The notes below the pieces were generated by a model, which saw only the letters and a list, made by a program, of their open reading frames with translations, had not been told where the DNA came from and made no database searches. The position numbers were made by a program, and so were the translations under genes. Positions 17,312 to 25,325 of a stretch of DNA of 36,072 bases are shown one piece after another. Source of the stretch: a virus. The DNA is taken from positions 1 to 36,072 of the IMG/VR virus record IMGVR_UViG_3300023174_006440. One strand, written 5' to 3'. The stretch's first letter is position 1. Each line of letters begins with the position of its first letter.

Positions 17312-18024
17312 ATAGTATAATATAAGTCACTAGTTCTTTTATTCAAAAGATTGCAGTTTTTATTTTGAATTTCGTTATACCATTTTTTTCCAAATTTATA
17401 ATTAACTAATGGTTCATTAATATTTGCAAAATTAAAAAATTTTAAACATTTTAACCATAAATCTAAATCTTCTGCATGTTTATATGTTTCGTCATATCCG
17501 CCAAATTTTAAGAAAATTTCTTTATTATAGATAACGCTTGGATGACCAATTGGATTCATTCCATTAATTAAAGAAGTTTTTATTGATGCATCATCAATTG
17601 GGTATGGAGTTATTTCAAATGGTAGATTAACATCTTCATTAGCTTTTATAAAATTCATTTGAGTTCCACAGATATGTATATGTTTATTATTCAATAAAAA
17701 AGTCATTTGTTTTTCTATTTTATTTAGAAGCCATTCGTCATCTGCGTCAATTCTAGCTATATATTTTATCTTTGAATTGTTTAGCATATCAAATAACCCA
17801 GTATTTAAAGTAGGAACTATGCCATCAATACTGCAAGACAAATACTTTATATTTTTGTATTTTTGTATTTTTTCTTTTAAATTATCTTTAGAGTTATTAT
17901 CTATCAATACTATTTCGTAATCAAAATTATTATTTAAAAAGCTAGTTTGATTTTGTATGCTATACAAGCATTTATCTATAGTATCCGCAGAGTCTTTAAC
18001 TGGCAATAAAATTCCTAATTTCAT
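17308..18024 (-). CDS. GT2 glycosyltransferase
   Basis: 238 residues. 'KLGILLPVKDSADTIDKCLYSIQNQT' is the typical GT2 start, 'YEIVLIDNNSKDNL' carries the first Asp, 'KIKYIARIDADDEWLLNKIEKQ' has the D-x-D-D metal site, and 'GHPSVIYNKEIFLKFGGYDE' with 'AEDLDLWLKCLKFF' is the acceptor and catalytic-base region (E-D motif). Every functional motif is intact. Probably adds a hexose or hexosamine. ATGA overlaps on both sides place it in the same translational unit as the short SDR and GT11 genes. Confidence 0.92.
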   Translation of the reverse strand: MKLGILLPVKDSADTIDKCLYSIQNQTSFLNNNFDYEIVLIDNNSKDNLKEKIQKYKNIKYLSCSIDGIVPTLNTGLFDMLNNSKIKYIARIDADDEWLLNKIEKQMTFLLNNKHIHICGTQMNFIKANEDVNLPFEITPYPIDDASIKTSLINGMNPIGHPSVIYNKEIFLKFGGYDETYKHAEDLDLWLKCLKFFNFANINEPLVNYKFGKKWYNEIQNKNCNLLNKRTSDLYYTI

Positions 18025-18689
18025 ATATATTTATTAATTATATTTTGAATATAGTTATTTGAGTTTATATTTAATTTCTTAATAGCAAGATCTATTTCAT
18101 CGGAATTTACAATATAACAATCCCGTTTTTCTCTGTGGGAAGATAATATAGGTTTCATATTTAATTTTTCACTTATGATTTTTACAATATCTTCTATTTT
18201 GTAAAATTGTATACCAGCTATATTTAAAATATTTTTATCTTTCAAATCACAAGTTTCAGAACAAAGCGCGACTAGATCTTTAACATCTAAAATGCTTCTT
18301 AAAGAATCCGTAAAAATAAGAATTTGTTTTGTATCTATTATAGATTGTTTTAAAAAATTAATTAAATTATTTTTGTTGCCACCTTTGCCAATAATTTGTG
18401 GTAATCTATAAATACAGTAATTATTAAAATTTTGTATTATAAATTTTTCTATTTCTAATTTATGATTTGTATATTTAGATTTTGTATTAAATATGGAAGT
18501 CGTGCTAAAATAAATTATTTTTTTATCATTATTCTTTTTAAGTATATTTTTTAATAAATTAATTTCTCTTTGATATTCTAAATCATTTTCTTCTAAAGAG
18601 TTAGATACTCCAGATGCAAATATAATTTTATCATCTTGATTTTTAAAATTTATAAAACTTTTCGCTATTAATCCGCTACCTATTATCAT
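18021..18689 (-). CDS. Short NAD-dependent epimerase/reductase (SDR)
   Basis: 222 residues from the ATG at 18689, whose ATGA overlaps the previous stop; an in-frame TTG at 18716 is less likely. 'KMIIGSGLIAKSFINF' is a reduced G-x-G-x-x-A nucleotide motif, 'KKIIYFSTTSIFNTKSKYTNHKLEIEKFI' aligns with the 'vy.Sts.vY' and Y-x3-K region (Tyr in SKYTNHK), and 'YRLPQIIGKGGNKNNLINFLKQ' with 'RSILDVKDLVALC' are typical of NDP-sugar epimerases/reductases. It lacks the long C-terminal region of Gmd or RmlB. It may act as a 4-ketoreductase for one of the sugars; product unknown. Confidence 0.65.
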   Translation of the reverse strand: MIIGSGLIAKSFINFKNQDDKIIFASGVSNSLEENDLEYQREINLLKNILKKNNDKKIIYFSTTSIFNTKSKYTNHKLEIEKFIIQNFNNYCIYRLPQIIGKGGNKNNLINFLKQSIIDTKQILIFTDSLRSILDVKDLVALCSETCDLKDKNILNIAGIQFYKIEDIVKIISEKLNMKPILSSHREKRDCYIVNSDEIDLAIKKLNINSNNYIQNIINKYI

Positions 18690-19579
18690 TTTTGTAAAGA
18701 ATCTATTATATTCCAAAAATGCTTAGGTCTATTTTTTATATATTCTTCCGTTAATTGTGGTTCTTTCCACCACCATTCAGTTACGTGTTGGGAATGTATG
18801 TTTGTTATAACATCTAATCCTAAAAGCCTAGCTTCAATAATGCATCTAGGGCAAGTATCATCAATAATAGGTAAGAAAACTAATCCTTTATAAGTAGATA
18901 AAAGTTGTATATGCTTATCGTAAGCTTGAACTGGCAAAATATCAAACTCTATATTATTGATTGTACAGAAATTTTTTGCTTCTTCCAACCCCTTAGCTGT
19001 GCTATGCCAACCACCAAAACCTTCTAAGATTGCAAATTTTTCATTTTTTGGATTTGCTCTTAATGAAATAAAATTTTCTAAATTTTTCTTTGAAAAACAA
19101 GATGAAAGAATGCTTGTTTTAGAAAAATTCAATAAAGGGATATGATTAGCATATATAGCTCTTTGTCTTTCTGACATAAAGAACGAATGTTTGGCATTTG
19201 TTGTAATTAAATTATAGATATCAGAGAGGGTTTTATTTCCAGTCAAACCATGTGGGCAAGTACAAGGTTGTGATGCTAATTTTTGATGTGGAATTTCTCC
19301 TCTGTATTGACAGAAATTGTAATCAAATTCTAATTTAACAAAATTAATATTTTCAAATAATTCAAAAATTATATTTTTATTTGGATTATTTAAAAGAGTC
19401 ATTATATTGCCAATTATCCATAATTTATCTTTATTGTCATTAATATCATATAATGATAATGAACTCGGAGTTAATGTGAACACTTCATTACTTCTGTCTT
19501 CTAGGATAGACAATGTGGTTAAATTGGTTCCGCCAATCTCTATTGATTGATCATCAAGCAATATATACTTCTTATTCAT
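18686..19579 (-). CDS. Probable GT4-like glycosyltransferase, first gene of glycan cluster
   Basis: 297 residues. The N-terminal part is unusual ('KYILLDDQSIEIGGTNLTTLSIL') but fits the acceptor domain of GT-B enzymes, where 'GG...h...L' is common. The C-terminal 'KFAILEGFGGWHSTAKGLEEAKNFC' and 'GLVFLPIIDDTCPRCIIEARLLGLDVITN' follow the GT4 donor domain: the Glu in 'C-x-x-x-I-E-A-R-L-L-G' is the E of the E-x7-E type motif. A cysteine-rich 'QPCTCPHGL' patch in the middle is unexplained. Leads the 17-kb minus-strand cluster directly behind a promoter. Confidence 0.6.
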   Translation of the reverse strand: MNKKYILLDDQSIEIGGTNLTTLSILEDRSNEVFTLTPSSLSLYDINDNKDKLWIIGNIMTLLNNPNKNIIFELFENINFVKLEFDYNFCQYRGEIPHQKLASQPCTCPHGLTGNKTLSDIYNLITTNAKHSFFMSERQRAIYANHIPLLNFSKTSILSSCFSKKNLENFISLRANPKNEKFAILEGFGGWHSTAKGLEEAKNFCTINNIEFDILPVQAYDKHIQLLSTYKGLVFLPIIDDTCPRCIIEARLLGLDVITNIHSQHVTEWWWKEPQLTEEYIKNRPKHFWNIIDSLQK

Positions 19580-19623
19580 ATAAATGTTATTTATATGATA
19601 GTTTAATTAAAATAAAAAGTCAA
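19580..19623 (-). promoter_or_regulatory. Main glycan-cluster promoter
   Basis: Minus strand TTGACT (19623-19618), 17 bases, TATCAT (19600-19595), then 15 bases to the ATG at 19579, a little longer than at the other promoters, which would leave about 8 bases of leader. Shares 'TTGACTTTTTAT' with the promoter at 27453. Confidence 0.65.
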
Positions 19624-19630
19624 TATAATT

Positions 19631-19930
19631 TTAACTTAAATTATGTTCTTTTCTTGTTTTTTCTGGAATAGCAGATACGAACTCTGGGCCTTTACTTTTA
19701 GCTTTTTGATATAATTTTTTAATAAATGCGTCATAACTCATTCCTCCACCCATGCGACCGTAATTATTAATTGCGTCTCTTACATCTTGTGGAGATACTA
19801 TTGGAAATGAACGTTTTTCTGGAAAAAGAAAATCACTATCTTTTAATTGGCTTCTTTTTTTACCCTTATAGTTTTTTTGATAAGCTTCAGTTTGAGTAAT
19901 GTCAAATTCTAAGACTTTGATTCTTCTCAT
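19631..19930 (-). CDS. DUF6582-like phage protein
   Basis: 99 residues. 'SDFLFPEKRSFPIVSPQDVRDAINNYGRMGG' matches the short motif found in DUF6582 and similar phage proteins ('dsaFa.P..R.yPi.d..HvR.Ai..f'), which are often located near portal, protease or capsid genes or fused to head proteins. The rest is basic ('KNYKGKKRSQLK', 'KLYQKAKSKG'). Function unknown. One base separates it from the Dps-like gene upstream, so both form one short unit from the divergent promoter at 20781. Confidence 0.6.
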   Translation of the reverse strand: MRRIKVLEFDITQTEAYQKNYKGKKRSQLKDSDFLFPEKRSFPIVSPQDVRDAINNYGRMGGGMSYDAFIKKLYQKAKSKGPEFVSAIPEKTRKEHNLS

Positions 19931-19931
19931 A

Positions 19932-20780
19932 TTATTGAAGTGTTAGTAGATATTTTAATCTATTTAAACTGCCAAGTATCTCATCTCTAGTATTTAATAG
20001 ATCTGAATCTTTAGTTTCATCGAGCATATCATTTAATCCAATCAAAAATTCAATATATGAATTTGTTGCAGTTATAAAATTTAAATCAGAATAATTTGAC
20101 ATTTCAAGATTAAACTTAGAAGCAGCGATTACTCTGCCATATTTACCCATATATGTTTCAATAAAAGTATCTATACTTTCATCTAAAAGTTCATAAATTT
20201 TTCCAAAACTTTTGTGTTGTGAGAATGAAGTTGTTTGCCAATGGAAAATTTGGTATTGTTTTTGCATTTGAAGCATCGCTGTTTGAATTTTTTCTCCATC
20301 TAAAGATTCAGTATTTTGATCATCTGGTATATCAACTATATTATCTTGAGCTTTAATTTCTGGTGCAGTTATTGCAGTATTCGTTGGTTCTTCTATTTTA
20401 ACTTCTTCGGTTTTTATTTCTTCTAATTGTTGAACTGAACCACAATTTGGCTTACCACAAGAAGCTGATGCTTCTTCTATTTTTACTTCTTTTGCTTTAA
20501 CTTCTGGTGCTGGTGCAGTTACAGCAGTATTTATTGGTTCTTCAACTTTTGGAGCTTCTTCTGTTTTGATTTCTTCTTTTTTCAGATTTTTAATTTGTTC
20601 GGAAAAATCAATCTCAACTTCTGCTTTACTTTTCTTTTTTGGTGCTTTAAAAGTATTAAGGCAAATTGCAACTTGTTGATTTTGAGGTCTTTTTGTTTCG
20701 CCTTTTTTATTTAAAAAATGCATGCAACGACCCATGTAATCGTTTTGTTTTTCATTGTCGTTTGGTTGAGGTATTGGCAT
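19932..20780 (-). CDS. Phage protein with Dps/ferritin-like (DUF5856-like) C-terminus
   Basis: 282 residues from the ATG at 20780 (20789 would add three). Three parts: an N-terminal 'MPIPQPNDNEKQNDYMGRCM' segment with 'QQVAICLNTF' around residues 1-45, a module seen in phage head-associated proteins; a Glu/Lys/Pro/Ala linker (about 50-165) with two related stretches ('EEPINTAVTAPAPEVKA' and 'EEPTNTAITAPEIKA') and an isolated Cys pair 'CGKPNCG'; and a helical C-terminus with 'QYQIFHWQTTSFSQHKSFG' and 'ESIDTFIETYMGKYGR', the H-W-x-T and E-x-x-M-G-K pattern of DUF5856, a Dps-like fold. Role unknown; its capsid-like N-terminus suggests packaging in, or attachment to, virions. Confidence 0.6.
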   Translation of the reverse strand: MPIPQPNDNEKQNDYMGRCMHFLNKKGETKRPQNQQVAICLNTFKAPKKKSKAEVEIDFSEQIKNLKKEEIKTEEAPKVEEPINTAVTAPAPEVKAKEVKIEEASASCGKPNCGSVQQLEEIKTEEVKIEEPTNTAITAPEIKAQDNIVDIPDDQNTESLDGEKIQTAMLQMQKQYQIFHWQTTSFSQHKSFGKIYELLDESIDTFIETYMGKYGRVIAASKFNLEMSNYSDLNFITATNSYIEFLIGLNDMLDETKDSDLLNTRDEILGSLNRLKYLLTLQ

Positions 20781-20825
20781 ATATAGCATTACACTTAAAA
20801 TCAACAAATATGTGTAACATATAGT
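20781..20825. promoter_or_regulatory. Divergent promoter with inverted repeat TTACAC-N17-GTGTAA
   Basis: A 6-bp inverted repeat TTACAC (20789-20794) and GTGTAA (20812-20817) lies centrally between two divergent genes. Read either way it gives a TTACAC -35, 18 bases, a TGTAAC or TGTAAT -10, and exactly 7 bases to the ATG (20826 plus, 20780 minus), matching the short leaders elsewhere. It could equally be an operator for a dimeric regulator. Confidence 0.4.
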
Positions 20826-21506
20826 ATGATTTCCTTTCTTACTATAACATATCAAAGGAAACATCTATTAGAAGAAGCTATATATTCTTTTTTAAATCAA
20901 AAAAATTTAAATGATTCTGATGAGATGGTTATTATTAATGATAATAAAAATGTAGAATATATTTTAAATCATCCAAATATTAAAATTGTAAATTTAAAAG
21001 AAAGATTTGCCTCTATTGAGAGTAAATATCACTATGGTTATACAGAATGTAAGAATGATTATATTTATAGGTTGGAGGATGATGATTTGCTAGCTAGTAA
21101 TGCAGTCAATTTATCAAAAGAAACAATAAAAGAAAATCCTGGATATGATATATATCGAAGTAGCAATCATTACTATTTTGTAGATAATAAATTTAAAGGT
21201 ATTAGTGGAAATTATAACACTGGCGTTATTTATACTCAAAAATATTTAAAAAAACTTGTATGTACTGATGTGACTTATCTTGAAGACATGAGAACATTTG
21301 GTAATTATAAAGCTAAAGTTTTTACATCTTTCAAAAACCCTACTATGATATATAGATGGGGAATGAATACTTATCATGTTTCTGGAATGGGAAATAGAAC
21401 TAATAAAGAAATCTATGATTGGGCTGAAAAACTTTGTATAAAAGAAAATGGAATAATAAATTTAAATCCACATTTTGATCATGATTACTATAAAATGATT
21501 GAATAA
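20826..21506 (+). CDS. GT2-like (GT-A) glycosyltransferase
   Basis: 226 residues. 'MISFLTITYQRKHLLEEAIYSFLNQ' and 'DEMVIINDNKNVEY' are the GT-A beginning, and 'KNDYIYRLEDDDLLASNAV' contains the acidic E-D-D-D metal-binding patch. 'MRTFGNYKAKVFTSFKNPTMIYRWGMNTYHVSGMG' resembles the C-terminal acceptor loop of small viral GT2 enzymes. It is outside and opposite to the large glycan cluster, so it may act on a different target or at a different time. No Shine-Dalgarno sequence; its start codon is seven bases from the -10 of the divergent promoter. Confidence 0.75.
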   Translation: MISFLTITYQRKHLLEEAIYSFLNQKNLNDSDEMVIINDNKNVEYILNHPNIKIVNLKERFASIESKYHYGYTECKNDYIYRLEDDDLLASNAVNLSKETIKENPGYDIYRSSNHYYFVDNKFKGISGNYNTGVIYTQKYLKKLVCTDVTYLEDMRTFGNYKAKVFTSFKNPTMIYRWGMNTYHVSGMGNRTNKEIYDWAEKLCIKENGIINLNPHFDHDYYKMIE

Positions 21507-21513
21507 ATTTTAT

Positions 21514-21542
21514 TTGACAAAATATATTTATTGATGTATTAT
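21514..21542 (+). promoter_or_regulatory. Promoter of the structured RNA
   Basis: TTGACA (21514-21519), 17 bases, TATTAT (21537-21542); an overlapping TATAAT sits at 21540-21545. Transcription is expected to start near 21548-21552, just before the first hairpin of the RNA. Confidence 0.7.
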
Positions 21543-21547
21543 AATAC

Positions 21548-21835
21548 GACATCTCGCTGAAAGGCGAAAAGGTTTGCCATACTCCTTAAAATGGTGAGTT
21601 AGATTAGTTCTTAACGTCAGGCAACGCTAACAGAGCTTGCGACCTGAGAAACCAGAAGAAATTCTGGGAGTGTAGGTGAAAGGGCTAACACGCGATGGAT
21701 GATCCTACCGACATCCGATAAGTGTTAGGGAGCCGAAAGGCTTATGGACTCAATTGGGAAATTGAACTAACGGCTCAAGCGAACTTGTGGTAAAACACAG
21801 GGAAAGCTCTGCTTTGAAGGAGCTCATTGGGAAAT
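21548..21835 (+). ncRNA. Structured non-coding RNA of unknown family upstream of nrdA
   Basis: The only gap over 300 bases (21507-21965) contains a stretch much richer in G and C than its surroundings and without a sensible reading frame. Helices read directly: 21554-21558 with 21563-21567, GAAA loop; 21617-21621 with 21643-21647, with 21625-21627/21639-21641 inside; 21652-21657 with 21662-21667, GAAA loop; 21685-21691 with 21723-21729, seven perfect pairs; 21697-21701 with 21712-21716; 21730-21735 with 21771-21776, enclosing 21750-21755/21760-21765 with a GGGA loop; 21784-21789 with 21796-21801; 21805-21809 with 21820-21824. 21672-21676 (GTAGG) pairs with 21704-21708 (CCTAC) in the loop of the 21697 hairpin, making a pseudoknot. 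21731-21734/21739-21742 (GAAA loop) is an alternative to 21730-21735. The 3' end is uncertain; no clear terminator follows, so it may be part of the nrdAB leader. Confidence 0.75.
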
Positions 21836-21965
21836 ATTTATTAAGAAAAGATATTAGATCAGTACACTTGTTTAGTATGATATAAAGTTATTAACACTAG
21901 TTTGATTATTTTTCTTTTATAAAAATTAAAAACACTGTAAACTATTCTTTACCTTAGAAAGAAAT

Positions 21966-24227
21966 ATGAGCAAGAATGTTATTATAAAGAAAAGAAATGG
22001 TGCAACAGAAAAATTTGATGTAGAAAAAATTAACAAAGTAATCAACTGGGCAATTGATGGTTATACTGGAGTAAGTTTAACAGATATAGAAATCAATGCA
22101 AAAATAAACATACATGATGGTATAACAAGTAAAGAGATACACAACCTATTGATTGAAAGTGCAGCTAACCTTATTTCAGTTGAAAAACCAAATTATCAAT
22201 TTGTCGCAGCGAGACTTTTGAATTACCAACTAAGAAAAGATGTTTGGAAAGGCAAGCATGCTCCAAGACTATCAGAATTTTTAAATCAAGGAATAAAAAA
22301 TAAAGTATATGACGCTTCTATTCTAGAGAATTACTCTGAGGATGAGATTAATAAAATTGGAGAATTTATTGATCATGAAAGGGATTTTACTTTCACTTAC
22401 GCTGGAATTAAACAGCTTTGTGATAAATATTTAATTAAAAATAGAACCACTGGTCAAATTTATGAAACTCCACAATTTGCCTATATATTAATTGCATCTT
22501 ATGCTTTTGCAAAATATCCAGCAGATTCAAGATTGAATTATGTAAGAAAATTCTATGACGCTATTAGTAAGCATAAAATTAATTTACCAACGCCAGTAAT
22601 GGCTGGAGTAAGGACTTCTAGTAGAAATTATGCTAGTTGTTGTTTAATTGGCGTAGATGACACAAGAGAAAGCATTACAGCTAGTGCAACTGCTGTTAGT
22701 ATGGCTACAGCTAATAGATGTGGAATTGGTATTGATATTAGTAAGATTAGAGCTATTGGATCACCAATCAAGAATGGCGAAGTTGTTCATACTGGTTTAA
22801 TCCCATTTTTAAAAATCTATGAAAGTAGCGTAAAAGCTTGGCAACAAAATGGCTTAAGAGGTGGTAGCGCAACTTGCAATATTCAATGGTGGCATTATGA
22901 AATTGAAGATATTGTTGTACTAAAGAATAACGCTGGAACAGATGATAATCGAGTTCGCAAGCTTGATTATACTGTTGGTATGAGTAAATTATTTTATGAT
23001 AGAGTTTTAAAAGATGAAGATATTACATTATTCAATAATTCAGAAGTTCCAGAGCTTTACGAAGCTTGGGGAACCAAAGACTTTGATAAAGTATATAAAG
23101 AATGCGAATCTAAAAAATTAAAATTAAAAAAGAAAGTATCTGCTAGAAAATTATTCTCTTTGATAATTAAAGAAAGAGTTGAAACTGGTCGTATTTATAT
23201 TCTTAATGTAGATCACGCTAACGAGCATGGAGCTTGGTCTGATAAAGTTACAATGAGCAATCTTTGCACAGAAGTCATCCATCCAACTATTCCATTAAAC
23301 GATTACAATGACAAGAATGGGGAAATTGGAATGTGTATTCTTTCGGCAGTAAATATGCTAGAAATAAAAAACTGGCAAGATCTTGAAAAGACTTGCGATC
23401 TTATCGTAAGATTTCTTGATGAAATCATTGAACTTCAAGATTACTTTAATGTTGCTGCTGAAAATTTTGCTAAAAAACGTAGAAGTCTTGGAGTTGGTAT
23501 TACTAATCTTGCAGCTTTTCTTGCTAAAAATGAATTAAAATATAGTTCAGATAAGTCACTACCAGTAATTGATGAATGGATGGAATACTTTCAATATTAT
23601 CTTTTAAAGAGTAGTCTAGAATTAGCCAAAGAAAAAGGTAAGTGTGAAAAATTCAATCATACAAAATATTCTAAAGGCATATTACCAATTGATACTTACA
23701 AAGATAAAGTAGACGAAATATGTAAAAGAAAACTATCTCTTGATTGGGAAAAGCTAAGAAAACAAATTAAAGAACATGGTTTAAGACACTCAACATTATC
23801 TTCCTGTATGCCTTGTGAAAGTAGTTCGGTTATTCAATCCTCCACAAATGGTGTTGAACCTATTCGTAGTCTTATTACTTATAAAACTAGTAAAATGGGC
23901 AAGCTTCCAGTAATGGTTCCAGGAATTGGCAAGTATGATGATAATTATGAATTAGCTTATGATCTTAAAGATAATAATGGATTATTAAAAATAAATGCAG
24001 TAATTCAAAAATATATTGACATGGCTATATCAACTAATGTATACTACAACTATAGTCATTATGAGAATAATATATTACCAGACGCTAAAGTAATGAAAGA
24101 AATCATGTACGCATATAGTCTTGGCTTAATTAGTCTTTATTATAATAATACAGACGATGGAGATAGAGAGCAATCCCTAGATCAAAAAGAAGACGGAGAT
24201 TGTTCTAGCGGTGCGTGTAAGCTATAA
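21966..24227 (+). CDS. nrdA: Ribonucleoside-diphosphate reductase class Ia, alpha subunit
   Basis: 753 residues, full length. Reduces ribonucleotides to deoxyribonucleotides with NrdB. An ATP-cone allosteric domain forms the first 90 residues ('VIIKKRNGATEKFDVEKI'). In the barrel, 'YASCCLIGVDD' holds the first redox Cys, 'MSNLCTEVIHP' the Asn-Leu-Cys-x-Glu active site with the thiyl-radical Cys, and 'MPCESSSVIQSSTNGVEP' the usual Ser/Thr-rich loop; 'STNVYYNYSHYEN' carries the paired tyrosines of the radical path. The tail ends 'CSSGACKL', the C-x4-C shuttle pair as in E. coli NrdA. It follows the structured RNA after 130 AT-rich bases. 'AGAAAG' just before the ATG is the closest thing to a ribosome-binding site. 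Confidence 0.96.
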   Translation: MSKNVIIKKRNGATEKFDVEKINKVINWAIDGYTGVSLTDIEINAKINIHDGITSKEIHNLLIESAANLISVEKPNYQFVAARLLNYQLRKDVWKGKHAPRLSEFLNQGIKNKVYDASILENYSEDEINKIGEFIDHERDFTFTYAGIKQLCDKYLIKNRTTGQIYETPQFAYILIASYAFAKYPADSRLNYVRKFYDAISKHKINLPTPVMAGVRTSSRNYASCCLIGVDDTRESITASATAVSMATANRCGIGIDISKIRAIGSPIKNGEVVHTGLIPFLKIYESSVKAWQQNGLRGGSATCNIQWWHYEIEDIVVLKNNAGTDDNRVRKLDYTVGMSKLFYDRVLKDEDITLFNNSEVPELYEAWGTKDFDKVYKECESKKLKLKKKVSARKLFSLIIKERVETGRIYILNVDHANEHGAWSDKVTMSNLCTEVIHPTIPLNDYNDKNGEIGMCILSAVNMLEIKNWQDLEKTCDLIVRFLDEIIELQDYFNVAAENFAKKRRSLGVGITNLAAFLAKNELKYSSDKSLPVIDEWMEYFQYYLLKSSLELAKEKGKCEKFNHTKYSKGILPIDTYKDKVDEICKRKLSLDWEKLRKQIKEHGLRHSTLSSCMPCESSSVIQSSTNGVEPIRSLITYKTSKMGKLPVMVPGIGKYDDNYELAYDLKDNNGLLKINAVIQKYIDMAISTNVYYNYSHYENNILPDAKVMKEIMYAYSLGLISLYYNNTDDGDREQSLDQKEDGDCSSGACKL

Positions 24228-24231
24228 GCAT

Positions 24232-25296
24232 ATGAAAACAGTATTAAATTTCAAAAATATAGATACTACTAAACAACCATTGTTTCTTGGCGAAGATCTT
24301 AATCTTCAAAGATATGATCGGTTTAAGTACCCAATATTCTTTGAGTTATTTAAAAAACAAAATGAAAATTTTTGGTGGCCTCATGAAATAGCTTTAGGAA
24401 AAGATCGTAGTGATTATAATAACCTAACAGAAACAGAAAGATTTGTTTTTGATAGTAATTTAAGATTTCAAACTCTTGGCGATAGTATGCTTTCCAGAAG
24501 TATCCATTCTCTTAAAGACTACGTAAGTAATCCAGAACTTGAGATTTGTATGAATACATGGGCTCAATTTGAAGGCATTCATAGTTATTCTTATTCTTAT
24601 CTTTTGAATAATGTATATCCAGATGCTACTAAATTTTTTGATAGTATTATGGAAGATAAAGAAATTACAAGTCGTGCAGAGTTAATTAGAAATAACTTTG
24701 ATAAAATTCTTGGAGATGACGAGAAGAAAGATCCTAAACAAAAGATTTTTGATGCTATTCTTTCTATCAACGTAATGGAAGGTCTTGTATTTTACGTTTC
24801 TTTTGCTTGTTCTTTCTATTTTGGATATCGCGGTAAGATGGAAGGCAATTCTAAAATTATTAAATTCATTCAACGTGATGAAGCTCTTCATTTTGCAGTA
24901 AGCCAAAATTTACTCAAAATATTAAGAGATGAAGATAAGGAAGGTTTTACAAGTATAGTCAAGAAAAGCGAAGATAAAATCTATGCTTTTTATGAGCAAG
25001 CCGCCAAGAATGAAAGTGAATGGTCTAAGTATCTTTTTAGTAATGGTAGTTTACTTGGATTAAATGCAGAGGTTCTAGACGGTTACTCTAAGTGGCTTTG
25101 TGACAGCAGACTAAGAAGCTTAGGTTATAAGAAGATATTTAACCAAAAAGATAACCCTATTGGTGGATGGCATGATAGTTATCTAGATAGTAGCAAAGTA
25201 CAAGTTGCTCCTCAAGAAACTGAGATTTCTAGCTATAAAGTTGGCGCAAGAAAAACAGACATAGAAGACAAAGATTTTGGTGATTTAAAGCTATAA
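24232..25296 (+). CDS. nrdB: Ribonucleoside-diphosphate reductase class Ia, beta subunit
   Basis: 354 residues from the ATG at 24232; a GTG at 24211 inside nrdA is less likely. Ferritin-like di-iron radical protein. Ligands are recognisable: Asp in 'TLGDSML', Glu and His in 'FEGIHSYSYSYL' with the radical Tyr four residues after the His, Glu in 'MEGLVFYVSFACSF', and Glu/His in 'QRDEALHFAVSQ'. Thus a tyrosyl-radical class Ia enzyme rather than a Mn/Fe Ic variant, where that Tyr is Phe. Start is five bases after nrdA. The C-terminal tail contains 'EDKDFGDLKL', the peptide that should dock on NrdA. Confidence 0.95.
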   Translation: MKTVLNFKNIDTTKQPLFLGEDLNLQRYDRFKYPIFFELFKKQNENFWWPHEIALGKDRSDYNNLTETERFVFDSNLRFQTLGDSMLSRSIHSLKDYVSNPELEICMNTWAQFEGIHSYSYSYLLNNVYPDATKFFDSIMEDKEITSRAELIRNNFDKILGDDEKKDPKQKIFDAILSINVMEGLVFYVSFACSFYFGYRGKMEGNSKIIKFIQRDEALHFAVSQNLLKILRDEDKEGFTSIVKKSEDKIYAFYEQAAKNESEWSKYLFSNGSLLGLNAEVLDGYSKWLCDSRLRSLGYKKIFNQKDNPIGGWHDSYLDSSKVQVAPQETEISSYKVGARKTDIEDKDFGDLKL

Positions 25297-25325
25297 TATC
25301 TATTAATTGATGTGTAATTATCTAT

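Noticed and set aside
21548-21835. Group I intron, tmRNA, RNase P RNA or cobalamin riboswitch in the non-coding region
   Set aside because: None of the conserved core sequences of these RNAs is present, no split gene flanks the region, and there is no TPsiC-like arm or tag frame. An omega/HEARO RNA was also considered but there is no adjacent nuclease or guide region.
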